64,000 nt of DNA from Prunus persica (taxonomy: Eukaryota; Streptophyta; Magnoliopsida; Rosales; Rosaceae). Positions 10,028 to 22,748 of this stretch are shown piece after piece. How positions within the stretch are numbered: position 1 is the first letter of the stretch; the number at the start of each line of letters is the position of its first letter. The stretch covers positions 13,170,972-13,234,971 of the forward strand of contig NC_034012.1 of assembly GCF_000346465.2 (NCBI RefSeq). Direction: 5' to 3'. The notes below the pieces were generated by a model. That model was not told the origin of the DNA. It worked only from the letters and a program-made list of their open reading frames with translations, and ran no database searches. A program made the translations under genes and the position numbers.

Positions 10028-11104
10028 GTGAGTCTCGTGCACAATTTCTCACTTGACACAATTTTGACATCATCTTGAAACCTAGTGATGAAAGCCATAT
10101 TCAAATGTACCCCATTACATTTTGATTGATGTGGTCAGTGGTCACTGAAACTCAGGTTGATTTTTGAAAAGTGGTAGCAGTTTTGCCCCATTGTAGGTGC
10201 TGGGTTCGTGTTTCCAAGAAATTGTTTGTGTAAGCCGTGCTTCATGAATATCAACAACAAACATGACATTTTTTGCTCTTTTTTTTTTTTTTCATCTGTT
10301 ATTTATGCTAGATTGATCAGCAATGTATTAGACTCTGTTGCATTGATACACCACATTTTGGGGGTATGCGCGTATCCGATATGGCCCGATTTGATACGTT
10401 CCCAATATAGCATCAATACGTATCCGAAATGCCAGACTTTTATGGCATGTTGACTTTGCAATACGATACTCCATCAATATGGTTACGATACACTCGGGAT
10501 ACGGTCACGATACGTCAATGGTTTAAAACGAAAATATTTTAAAATTGTGGGGGTGAATTTGGATGTTATTGAATAGTTGGGGTTAAAATGTAAACTTAAA
10601 ACTTAGATTTTTAAATACCCTGCCTCTGTCTCTGTCGAGTGGCTAGTTCTTTTGGGCGGTTCAGAAAAAAGAAAAAGGAAGAAGGAAGAGAACCCACCCC
10701 AAGCAATCGCCGTCGCACCCATAGCCGTTGCCATCTAAGATTCATTTGGTTGGGTGGGTTTCTTATGCAACTCAAGGTTTTCTTCTTATTCTTTTAATAA
10801 GCTGCTGTGTTGTGTTTTTAATTAGATAATGGGTAGATGGGTAATGTTGTGGTGGTGGGGATGGCTGTATATTCTTTAATAAGCTGTTGTGTGGCTAATT
10901 TGTGTTTTGTTTATGGATTCTTGTATTGTGTGTTTTGTTTGTGGAGATTTGAATGAAGTTTTGTGTTTTGTTAATGTTTTGAACTTAATGTTACTGCCCA
11001 CATGAGGTTATTGTTTTGTGCTTTGTTTACGATATTGCCCCTTCATTTTCAACCCGCAGTACAGTTTTTCCTCGGCTCACTCTTAACTTCAACTCTCTGT
11101 TGCA
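10028..11104. other. Intergenic: DTW 3' end, unclassified repeat-like DNA, mCSF1-like leader
   Basis: 10028 to about 10300 is probably 3' UTR. About 10360-10510 is unusually rich in GATACG/CGTATCC-type words in both orientations, which looks like part of a transposable element, but I found no defined ends. 11040-11104 reads as the 5' leader of the next gene. Confidence 0.4.
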
Positions 11105-12790
11105 ATGCTTAAGCTACTCCCATGGCGTCCCTCACCTCACAAAACCCTAACCCTAGACCCGGCCAAACCCTTTAGCTCCCTCTCTCGCTTTCTCAGCCAT
11201 TCTCTCTCCGAAGACCAATACGAAGACGACCCTCCTTTCTCTCCAGTTTCCAAACCCCCAAAGCCCAAGAAGAACAAGACACAGAATAAAGATCCAGATA
11301 CGAAGAATGAACCGACCCGGCCTCTAAAATCGGACCTACCCTTCGACTTCAGCTACTCGTACTCAGAAACAAACCCGAAGGTCGAACCTATTGCGTTCCG
11401 GGAGTCGCCAAAGTTCTCTCCTTTTGGGCCAGGTCGGCTTGATAGGAAATGGACCGGCACTGTTGCCCCGACCCAACAAGAAGTGGACTTGAACCGGGTC
11501 GCGGAGGAGAGGATACGGGTTCTTGGAGACCCACTAACGGAGGAGGAAGTGGCTAAGCTGGTGGAACGGTACCGTCATAGTGATTGTGCTCGGCAAATCA
11601 ACATGGGTAAGGGGTCAGGATTTATGGTTCTACCCTGAGATTAAACTATGTATTGCATTGTATTCCATTATATGCAGTTCTTTATATATGTTTTAGGCTT
11701 GAAAGTTGGTTTGGTTTTGCATTCATTTTTATGAGGGACTAAATTATTTAATTTTGTATCAGGAAAGGGAGGAGTTACTCATAACATGTTAGATGACATC
11801 CATAACCATTGGAAGCGGGCAGAAGCTGTGAGGATCAAGTGTTTGGGAGTGCCAACTCTTGACATGGACAATGTTTGCTTCCACCTTGAGGTTTGAACTT
11901 AACTCAGTCAGCTCCATTTATCTGGATTTGGTTTTGATTTTTGGTGTTCGGAAATTATTAGCTCATGGAGATACTAGTGTCTGTGCAGGACAAGTCTGGT
12001 GGGAAGATTGTCTACCAGCACATTAATGTCCTCATTTTATACCGGGGTCGAAACTATGATCCGAAGAATCGACCCGTAATACCTGTAATGCTCTGGAAAC
12101 CGTACACTCCGATATATCCAAAGCTTGTGAAGAATGTTGCTGATGGCTTGACATTTGAAGAAACAAAGGAATTAAGAAACAGAGGACTAAATTCCCCACC
12201 TGTTATGAAACTTAGTAAGTGTCTTATCAAAAAAGAAAGAAACCTAAAGAAGTGAATTTGATTTTTGGGAAGTTTCAGATGACGCTTTGCTTTTCTTTGT
12301 TGTTTATAATAGTAAACGGGATATGGAAACAATTTATGGTTCCCTTCTGTTAGCTTGCTTTTTTATTGTTTGATGTTATTCCCTGCAGCTAGAAATGGTG
12401 TGTATGTGAATGTTGTGGATAGAATCAGGGAGGCTTTCAAGACTGAGGAGGTAGTGAGACTAGACTGCACACATGTTGGTACCAGTGATTGCAAAAGGAT
12501 AGGCGTGAAATTAAGGGTAGGACTTGTATTGGGTTGAATTGGAGTTTTCTTTCTGTTTTAGGTGGTAGTTGTGGGTTTCTATTCCGTTCTTATGCTTCTT
12601 GTTTTCTGCATCTATCTCAAGTTTCTCCCTTAAGTGATCTATCCCCTTGTGTATTCTATATATTCAGGATCTGGTACCTTGCATCCCTCTTTTGTTCAAG
12701 GATGAGCAGATTGTACTCTGGAGGGGAAAGAGAGATCAAGAACAAGACTCCAAGTGCAGGGATAGAAGTGAAAAGTTTGCAGATGCTTAA
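11105..12790 (+). CDS. mCSF1: Mitochondrial CAF-like CRM-domain splicing factor (mCSF1 type)
   Basis: Five exons: 11105-11606, 11763-11890, 11989-12214, 12389-12516, 12668-12790; the CDS is 1107 bp, 368 residues, all junctions GT-AG and in frame. CRM (CRS1-YhbY) domains bind RNA and promote group II intron splicing. Two are visible: about residues 147-237 (LTEEEVAKLVERYRHSDCARQINMG...LILYRGRNY) and about 258-345 (LTFEETKELRNRGL...LFKDEQIVLWRGK). The N-terminus (MLKLLPWRPSPHK..., basic and Ser-rich) suits a mitochondrial presequence. The conserved PIAFRESPKFSPFGPGRLDR block precedes the first domain, as in CRS2-associated factors. From memory the closest Arabidopsis match is At4g31010, which acts in mitochondrial intron splicing. 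Open frames at 12489-13053 are shadows or 3' UTR. Confidence 0.85.
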
Positions 12791-15397
12791 GTGTGGTCAG
12801 GTTTGGTACTCAATTCTAAAAGAAAAATTCTCAAATACAAATGCCAATGCTATATCTGGAAATTTTTTATGTCAAAATTTTGTTTGTGACACAGTGCGTT
12901 AAAATGTTGTATGCCAAATACCAAAAAAGTCTTCCAATTACTATTCTCTTGTCAACCTCCATTCCTCTTGCATTTAGTTACAACTCTTGTTTTCCTTCAC
13001 CACTGAACTACCATTTCCCCTGCCATATCTTTAGGCTCATTATGTTCGCTTGAAGAACCTAGAAATGGATTATAACTTAAATTTAAAAATTAAGAATAAA
13101 TTAAATGACAACCGAAGGGATAAATTAATTGACATGAGTTGTACATCACTTGTCACATCATGTGGTATTAACATGTGGTCTTCCTAGCATTATTGGTGTT
13201 ATAAATGTCTATGCTTTTATGCACAGCACACGCAAAAGTTTTATGAATCCATAGACAATTTTACACTCACGTGGAATACCCCACTTGCATGGTAGAATGA
13301 CCCAGGCCCTTCTACCATATTGATGGTTGTATGGTACAAGGTGCTAGTGTTCTGGATTCATAACACCTTTTGTGTGTGGTTTGGGCAAAAGTTTTGTGGG
13401 TTTAGACTTTTGTGTGTGTCTGGCTCTACCATATAGCCACTAATTAGATGAAGAAAGAATCCATGAACTTTAGAGCTCTCACCCATTGTTTGTTGTCAAT
13501 TTTTCAATTTTTCTGTTCTCTCATCTTTCTCAGTGCATATTCTCATCACAGATTAGGAAAGGAGAAGACAATAAACAACAAGGAAAATCTGGGAATGCAT
13601 TCAGAACTAATTAAGATATATAGTAATATGCAACAATTGGTTGAGGATCATCCAAGATCAAATTTTTGAAAACTTAAATAATTTTTTAATCAGTTTGTAC
13701 ATCGTATACCTACTTTTTTTTAATAAACATTTCTGGTCATTTTGGTAGAAGCAGACACAACTTTTAGGCATTCAAGAGTTACATACAAGACAATGAGAGA
13801 TCAAGAGTTTTTACATCTTGTTAAAGTACAACTATGAGGAGTTGCAACAAATTTCGGGTGGCCTCAAAAAATAGGCAACAAGATGAAACAACTGAAATAG
13901 ACAATCTGACCTTTCTGTTTTATTCGTATTTGCTTTTTTTAGTTTTAATATCTAAACTTTAATTCACCTCCAGCTTCTTCAAGCGATAGTACTATATTAC
14001 ACAAAGAAAAATAAAATATAGCCAAAGGAATTGATAGATGGATGATGGTTTGGTGGATAATATAGGAACAGTGTAACTAGGAGGAGAAATTGCGGTGGAA
14101 AAATTAACAGTTGTTGGAAATCAAATGTTTTCTTTGGCACACAACATTGGAAGGTAAAGTTCCATATGAAGTATTTTGGTAGTGTAGCTTGTCAAATATG
14201 GCATTGGCATATCAGTTAGCTCTTGCAGACCGCTAATCACTCATCTCATCCAAGTCGCACAGGTCTGGTGCTCACCAATTCAGGTCATATTCGTACTGCC
14301 AATGGTTTAATTAGTCTTCTCCAACACCCAGCAAGCTGCAAAAGAGGGAACTCTATCGAAGATGATTGGGTGCGCTTAGAGATGTGGTAGGAATGATACC
14401 ATATTACGTTCTCTGCATGTGTTGCCACTAGACTGAAGAAGTTGGTAAAATCAAATGAGACTGCCATTTCATATTTAACAGATCTCATGAGGAGGACGTT
14501 CTTAATGTACAAGGCCATTATGCTGCATCAAAATGGGAGAAGAATTGCAGAAGGCACTTGGGAGACCATAATTTCCCACCTTTTGGTTCTTGTTAGCATT
14601 CAAAGTTTCAACTGTAATCTCTTTGCATATGCGTGTGACACCTTTGTAATCTAATGTGAATGTATTCTTTTTTGAATAAACTCAAAAATGATTCCTTTTG
14701 TGAATTTTGCATTTTAAAGTAGTTTTGAATTGTTGCCTTACATTTTTTTAAAAGCAATTCTTGAGGCCTCACCTCACCATTACCCTATGGTTTTTTTTTT
14801 TTTTTATATTTATTTTATTTATCTATCCTTTTTCTGGAAATGATCTTTGTATATTTGTTTGTACAGATAAATACTTCATATTGCACCATGGAATTGTTTT
14901 ATAACCAAAACGAAGAGAGAATTGTTTTTAAGATATTTGGAAGTCAGCCCCACCACAGATGTGCCAATATGTTTAAAAGAAACATTCAGTAGCCAATGGG
15001 GCCAGGAACTTTTAACCAGAGTTGTGTATGATCTAATCCTTCGATCCTGAATGTATAGCCAGAAAGACATACTGCAAAGAACAACATAAAGGGCGAACTA
15101 TATACGTTACATTAGACAAAAATAAAGGGAGAATCTTACCACATATACTATACACAGAGTTCAACAATATCCTGAAGTTCTTGCATATTCAAACTGCTTA
15201 AAAAACCAGTTTTCCAGACACATCAACCAGTTGAGAGAACTCAATTAGCACATTGTGGACCCACCGTGTTCTACCAATTCAAGCAGCAATGATTGGATTC
15301 TATTTGCACATTAACCAGTTGGTAGATGATTAAATCTTATACATAAAAACCCCTGATTTGACAAAATCAGGTGAAGCCATCACATGCATGACAAGTT
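12791..15397. other. Intergenic DNA between mCSF1-like and PAP18-like genes
   Basis: 2.6 kb without a supported gene. It holds one small foldback (13227-13378) and AT-rich stretches. A modest open frame at 14442-14654 (+) has no recognised domain and no start context that stands out. The two neighbouring genes converge here, so both 3' UTRs lie inside. Confidence 0.5.
13227..13378. repeat. Imperfect inverted repeat (possible MITE)
   Basis: The arm at 13227-13251 (CACACGCAAAAG...ATGAATCCA) is matched in reverse complement by 13353-13378 (TGGATTCAT...CTTTTGTGTGTG), about 25 nt each with a few mismatches. The loop of about 100 nt has a further CCATAT/TACCAT-rich core. No clear target-site duplication was found. 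Confidence 0.5.
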
Positions 15398-17855
15398 CTA
15401 TGGTGCCACAAGTATACTCCTTAGTTCATGTCTCTTCTCAGCAACACATCCAGAACTGACCAACGAGGTTATCCAGACCTGATCAGACCTTACAGGCTCA
15501 TCATCATCATTCCTATGCCAGGTCCAAAAGGCATGGGTCGAATTCACTATCTTCAGCTCACCATGACCAAAACTTGCTTCCCGGAAAACTGACCACTCAG
15601 GAGATGGGTTTATATACCTGCCAATGCGAATCGAATTTCAGGATTGTATTGCCAATCACATGAGAAAACAAATATTCTATTTTCCTATATTGAAAATTTT
15701 GAGCACAACAACATACTTGTGAGCTAAACCTTCTCTGTTTCCTCCATCACCAATGGTTATGTGGACAGCGCCGCATGTATCTGATTTTCCACTGTTCACA
15801 CGTTTCTGTCAAATGGGCTAGCGTGAATTAAAAACTGAAAGCCCCAAATTTATACTAAACAAATATATGCTGAATTAGCATAGCTATACCGTGCGTTCAT
15901 AAGCATGAACATGACCAGCGAGCACTATATCCACACTGGCAGCATACAGTAATGGCTCCATTGCTGCCATCATGCTGTCCCCTTCACCTTGATGAGCCTT
16001 GTTACTATTGTACCAGGGCACATGAAAGAGCGCAACCAGCCAAGGTGTCTTCTGACGGTCTACCTTTGAAAGATCAGCCTGTTTCACAAGAATGACAATA
16101 CATGACTGTCATAGGTCTACCTCTAAGTGTCTTTTTACAAACAAATATAATGTATACTTTAATGTAGAAGAAAAAGCATATTCCTTATGACAAGAGAAGA
16201 GAAATTTAACTAACCTTCAACCACCTGTATTGATCTGAATACTCATCATAATCAGTATATGAACCGAGCATGATAGCATGAACACCTGCAACTTCAAAGG
16301 AATAGTAAAGATTCGAACTTGATCCGCTCTCTTCATACGGCATTTTCCATCGGGAATTATAGGATGCAAACCCATCTTTTAACAATGGTATATTCTCCTT
16401 TTCATGGTTCCCTTGGGTTACCATCCATGGCCTTGCACTTGCAAGTGGCTGCACCAGCTCACCAAATGTATCCCATCGGGACTGCATGTAATCAGCATAT
16501 GAAAGATCTCCAGGAAGCAGATGCAAATCATATTTGCACTGTTCAATGTGGTCTAGGGTTGACTTTGTCCATCCAGTTTGTCCCATATCTCCAGCCACGG
16601 CAAAAGTAATTGGAAATTGAGCTGGAGGGGTCTTGAACTGAAACTCAGGATCTTGTCCTCCACATTGATAAAAGTAAACAGTGCCATGTTCGAGAGGCCC
16701 AATGACAGTATGGTGTATCTTTCCTGATCTATAGAGCAGATAACTATAAGAGGTACTTTCTCCTTGAGCTACAGAACTGTACTTCCCTGACGATGTTCCA
16801 TATTCAACAATTGACGGAGCAGATTTATCATAAGTGATCCAAGTCACTCGCATGTGCTTGTCCCCTGCCAAAGAGATGTGCACCTGCAATAGGAATTTGT
16901 GCAGCAAAGTATATATTATAGTAAATGACTACCATAAATAAGACGATTTAAAACCTGAAGAACTTCATAAATTTGGAAAGAATAATGAGAAAATATCAAA
17001 CAAAGCCAAATGCCTTGAAAGATACTTGCCCCGGGCACAAATCAACACAGATTAAGTCACAATTAATGATAATCATGTTCACTGTGCAGTCATAACATCC
17101 AGAAATTTAACTTTCACTCCGATGAACAATAATTGATCATTTCCAATAATTAAGGATTTGTTGAGATTCAAGGAGGTACGCTATAAAACTTATCACAAGC
17201 AACAAATCTTATATACACTTCAGCAGAAAACCTAGGATAGATTTGCTTTTTAACAGAAGGCACACATCCAATTATGATTCAACCCGCAACTGTTCATCAG
17301 ATGCATGTTTGTTTGAGCTACCATCTCCATTTAGGTCAATTTCCACCCCTGCTCTGTTAAGCTTGCACTAGCATTATACTTAGAGTTTAAATAACAACAA
17401 ACTTTTGGAACTTCTCTTTAACAAGCTTGTTCACATGGCCCATTATTCCATACAAGATCAAAATCAAGCTACACAACATACTAAACAAAATATAAATAAA
17501 TAAATAAATAAAAGAAAGATTAGACAGAAAGGAAAGTATTTTCTTGCAAAACAAACCGAACCCAACTTAAAATGGAGCAAAAGATTTATAGTTTCATAAG
17601 ATATGGAGTCAGACTCTGATTTTTTTTTTTTTTTTTTCCTGAGAAAATTTTGACATACCCAGAAAGTGAAAGAAACAGTAGAGTGAGAAGATGAGAAGGT
17701 AAAGATGATTAAGTTACCTGCTGGGGATGAGAAGAGGGTTTTCGGCTCCATGGAAAATGGAGGGCTTTGCGAGGCGGAGGCCGGACATATTCTTGGGCTG
17801 CGATGACGGTTGCCGAGATTAAGAGAAGGAAAGTGATTATCGGCTTCGGGTCCAT
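15398..17855 (-). CDS. PAP18: Purple acid phosphatase (PAP18-like), secreted
   Basis: Five exons on the minus strand: 17718-17855, 16215-16883, 15890-16078, 15717-15805, 15398-15617; the CDS is 1305 bp, 434 residues, all in frame. Residues 1-20 form a signal peptide (MDPKPIITFLLLISATVIAA), followed by YVRPPPRKALHFPW. A fibronectin-like domain comes next (VHISLAGDKHMRVTWITYD). All seven metal ligands of the di-metal centre are present: Asp145 (GDMG), Asp172 and Tyr175 (GDLSYAD), Asn205 (GNHE), His288 (ALFH), His325 and His327 (GHVHAYER). The protein hydrolyses phosphate esters and is probably extracellular or vacuolar; this class is often induced by phosphate starvation. Length and motifs fit the PAP18/20/21/22 group. 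Choice of PAP18 is by resemblance from memory. The start frame was preferred over an overlapping longer frame because only it gives a signal peptide and splices in frame. Confidence 0.93.
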
Positions 17856-18876
17856 TGTTGTCTCCCTCTTTGTCTGCAATCATTTTTATGAAAGTTGTTG
17901 ATATCTAGTAGTACCTCAGGCGGGGGGGCGCTGTTTATGGCTCTTTTTGGAATGTTATAGTGGAATGACTAAATTACCCATGTCTTATTGGAGACAATTT
18001 TGTATATTTCTTCTATGGTCTTGCTTGGGGAGGGTGGATCTGGAAAATAAAATATTACATCTTTTTTTTGTGATTTCCCATCTAACAAAGAAAAATTAAA
18101 GGTTTGTGAACATGTGGATGCCGCATAGAAGACTTTTGGTGCATTCCTTAACTAATGTATTTAGGTGCAATAGTGTGATACTAGTGGGTGAAATGTTTCC
18201 ACCTCAACTTTAACTGCAATAGTGTGCTTTGTGTTTGCAAACCCTGAAAGGAATTTGTATATCACAAGAATAACATTGTTTTGCTATCCCATAATATTTA
18301 TAGAAAGGGATACTCGTTGAATTGTGAATCAACTTCAATCAAAAATAGAACGGATACAGATTTACTCTCATAAGTATGTCTTTTTTCAACAACTTCTGCT
18401 TTTCTTTTTGCATTTAGTTTTGCAATTATTTTGTTAAATCATTGTAAAGATCTTCTCTTATGCTTATAGGCCCCCAATGTTTTCTCCTTTTCTCAGCTTA
18501 CATGACATTTGATATGCACACTAGATTATTGCATTGCAAACAATCATGTTGTAGAAATTGATTAAATAATGCGTTGTTTGTTGAAAAATATATATATTGA
18601 GAAGAAAAACTATGTTGTGTAGCATGAACTTAGCAGATGCAACTTAGGAGGTTATTTGAGTAACCAAACAAGGACTAGAACATCTCTTCTGTGGGCAGCT
18701 AGGGAGAGCCTGCATTTTTATAGAATTACACGAAATTACGCAACCCCCCATCATTTCAGGGAGACAAATTCCAGCAAAGGATTGAATGGATTCTTATTCT
18801 TTTGAGAAGAAAGCATCGTGACGATACCTCAAAAGACCCTCTTGTGCAGGCTCTAAGAGCTCATCTTGTCACGTGT

Positions 18877-18955
<79 letters not shown>

Positions 18956-19248
18956 TAATATACCCAGTGCACCAGAGTTTTTCTCGTACAAAAAATTAGA
19001 ACCCAAGTTATTTTTCTCTACGGACAAGGAACAACTCAACTCCAACTACTATACAAAAGGCTTCTACATTCATAAATAATGCCAAGGGTTATTGGATTGA
19101 ACAGAAACCCTTAACAAAACTCATAGTAAGGGCAGAGTCAACTTCAAAAATTAATTTCTGAATCCCTTTTTCCTACGGAAGCCTCAAGCCCAAAGTTCTG
19201 CGTCTGGGGGTCCTGAGCAAGAAAAGTCCAGGATCTAGCAGCCTTTTC
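17856..19248. other. Intergenic: PAP18-like promoter side and URB1 3' flank
   Basis: No gene was recognised. The left part is the upstream region of the PAP18-like gene (minus strand); the right part holds the URB1 3' UTR. A long GA microsatellite sits at 18880-18952. Confidence 0.5.
18880..18952 (+). repeat. (GA)n microsatellite, about 36 repeats
   Basis: An uninterrupted run of alternating G and A. The 65-codon open frame through it is an Arg-Glu repeat artefact. Confidence 0.97.
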
Positions 19249-22200
19249 TTAGCATGACTGAGTCTCTGCAATACTTCTTTCCCATTCAAATACACCCAAT
19301 CTATCTACTTCTTGTGTTAATGAAACCTGCAATTCTGATGGTCCTTTTCCAAGCACATTTGAAATAATAACTAAAAGAGATTGACAGGCATGGAGTTCCT
19401 CCATCTTTTGTGAGCCAGTTAGTTCCAATGTAAGATCCTTCCATGGCTGGTAAAATGACCTGTACAAATTGTATGGCCAGAACAAGTTAGCTTTGATCAG
19501 GGTTTCTGGGCACAAATGACGCACCCAGCATTCAAGTAGGCTAGCAGAACATCAAAATATCAGAGAGACTGGATTCCTAAAATGTGCTTGTGAAGATATT
19601 TTCCATCCTTCACAAGGCTATATTGGTCAATATATCGACGATATATCTCGAAATTTTGAAATTATCACCAATTTATCGCCACTCTCTCAAATCAGGAATA
19701 AAGACGAAAACACATAAAATTGAGACCAATTCCTGTATCTCTCAACCACCCGCTCTATTGCAATTTGCTTGTCATTATAGTATCTCTAACGTATTTAGAA
19801 CAACTCACTACAGAAAAGCATATGGACTTTCTCAATCATATAAATTAGCATATATTTTTATAATTTACACAAATGTTAATCTTTTTACCATATAACCCCG
19901 TTTTATTACTTAATATTTGCATATAATTTATTAAATTTATACATATACTATATAAATCACTCTAATTTATTTTTGTTATTTATCTTTATATTCGTTATTG
20001 TTATTCTTGACCTACATAATAGTATATAAACCCATTTTATTACTTGCATATTAAACAATTTTTTAAGTTACAGTATTTGTCAGCTCGCTACATAATCAAC
20101 TTAAATCAGTCAAACCTACTATGCAATGCATTTCCTTCCAATTTTTATGTGATAAAGCAATAGATAAATTGACTAAATCAACATCCTCTAAAGTTTCAAT
20201 CAAAATTTCCAATGTTTTCTTACAATTTCCGTGGTTTTTATTCAATTTTTACCTATATCGATAATTTCCCGATATTCCCATCCATATATCCGTGTTTTTG
20301 GACTCCCGATATTTCTGAAACCCTCGATATTTTAGACCTTAATTATAACCATAAGGTGTCCAGGAAAAGTCTAAACAGAGCATCTATTTTGGTCAATTTT
20401 TCAAACCCAGTGACCTCAATAAACCATTAGGAAATCTTGGTAGAAAAAGTAAATATGTGCAAACAAGTCCCTGCCAAATACCATGTACAAAGATTGAAGA
20501 GGAAAGAAAAAAAGGGGTGGGAGAACATTATATCTTACCATCTCCAAGCAGGATTAGCTTCAGCAGGGAAGCCTATCTTCGACCAGATTGATTTCACAAC
20601 ACTCCCATTATTACATAAGAACCCTGAAACAGATTACATGAAGGCTGTAAGTAAAAGGTGTAAATCTATTTTTTGTGCAAATGCATTTGATCGTCAGTGC
20701 ACTGTAAAACTACAGTTCTGAAAATGGTTCAGCGTGATAGAACCATTTAACTATCTCAAAACTTTTTTCAAAGGTAGAGTTAGGATTTATGGGTATCTTG
20801 GAAATATTAGGGAGAGAGGAAGGGAGATTTTTTTTTAATTTATTTATAATTTTTAATGGTAATAGAAGCAATTTAATACAACAGCATACATATCATATCA
20901 CCTTCCTAACTAATATGTCTAGATTACAAAGCAGCTCACCACTTTATTTCTTTCTTTTTCTATCATAACCTAGAGCAAAGTCACATAAACACACATCATA
21001 GCTCTGAGCCCACAATTGATGAGCTCATCCATGAGCAAATACAATAAAACTAAGAGCTCTATGCTAATTCTTGATGTAAGCCTACCACAACTAGAAGTCC
21101 GTCTATGTGGTTTCAATTGTTCTTACTCAACATTAAAATAAAAAATTAAAACTTAATTACAAAGACAGTTGTTGTCCTTGACCCAAGGCATCCGGTTAAA
21201 ACTGATGGCTCTCCCACAAAATTATTAGGCAAAATCAATCTAAAGTCTCACCAGCATACACTCATAATGATCATAATCGGACCAATTTATTTCCAGAATT
21301 CGTATCCAGGGAAGGTATGCCATGGGATCAGTTGAATATTCTCATTCGTTATTCAATTCCCTGTATGACTGTTGAGGTTCTGAAGTAAGATATGCCACTT
21401 TTTTGAAATAACAAAAGCAGTTTTTAAACCAACTCCTCATGTTCGCACCCAAACAATAAACTCCAAAACCCAAATGCATAGCTAATCAAATGAAGCATGA
21501 TACCTGCAAAAATGGAGGCATCGGAAAGGAGAAGACTAAGGGCAGTTGTGACTGATGGTAGCATTTTGTAATTAGTGCCAGCGAGCTGTTGGAGGTAGAG
21601 AATTGCAGAAGCTAAAATCTCCTCACAACCATAACTGCTTTTGCTGTTTTCTCTGCATGCACTTTCAACATGATCCATTAAAGACTGCAAAGTTTTTATA
21701 TTTAACATTTTTGGAAACTCTGGGTCCAGATCATTTGATTTCCAATCAAGCTTCCCAAGAATTACAGACGCAGTTAGCCAACGTAAAAGTTTTGATATCA
21801 AAGAATTTTCTTGCAGCTCTTCCTCTGGAATAATAGCGAAACATTGGTGAGATTCTTTGTGCTGAAGTATCTTCGCAGACTCTACTTCCACAGCAGCAGA
21901 AATTGCCCACATAAGAAAACTTGAAAGCTTTTCACGACTCTGAAACATATCAAATCAAGATTCAGTTTTCATGGTAAAATCAAGACAAAATAGTGAAGAC
22001 TAATTTTGTAGTGTATGAACAAATTTGGATAAATACAGAATATCGTTGATGGCGTAACATCTAATTGCTATTAAGGTATCAAGAATGTTGAGGATATCTT
22101 TAACAGGGATAAAATAATTAATTTGGAAGAAAGATTACCATATGAATATATGATACACGAGCTCGGTTGTCCAAAATGCATAAATAACCTTAATTACGCA

Positions 22201-22687
22201 TCACAAAAACATATGTCGGAAAATATTTTGCCATTGATACATTCCATGGGTCTTCTAAAAGATGTTATAATCTAAGCTTATGGGAATCTAGGGCATAAGT
22301 CAAGATTAATATCAAATTAGTTCAAGGGGAATTTATCATGTTACATTCAAGAAATATAAGTTCACAGAACATCCAATCATACAAGGAAGCATGCATATCT
22401 ATGTGCACATATATAACCAGCATATCTACATGTTTGAAAATTCAATTTCAAATCTGCCCAGATTTTTAAATTGGCCACACATTAATGAAAAGCGAAGCCT
22501 ACAATTCCAACTCAAAAATGATACCATCCAAAAGGGCAGCTAACAAAAACTTTTGTTGGTGTGTACTTTTCTCAGAGGTTTAAGAAAGGAGAGGAACTAA
22601 AACATTCTTCCCATGTGCAATACATATACCCGGATGGATAGCAGATGCAAACAAGCAGACAAACAAATGGCTACTGTTAAGTGTGTG

Positions 22688-22748
<61 letters not shown>

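Noticed and set aside
17464..17883. 139-codon minus-strand frame over PAP18-like exon 1
   Set aside because: Another frame gives a signal peptide and splices in phase to exon 2; this frame does not.
18802..18999. Open frame with a long Arg-Glu repeat
   Set aside because: Produced by the GA microsatellite.
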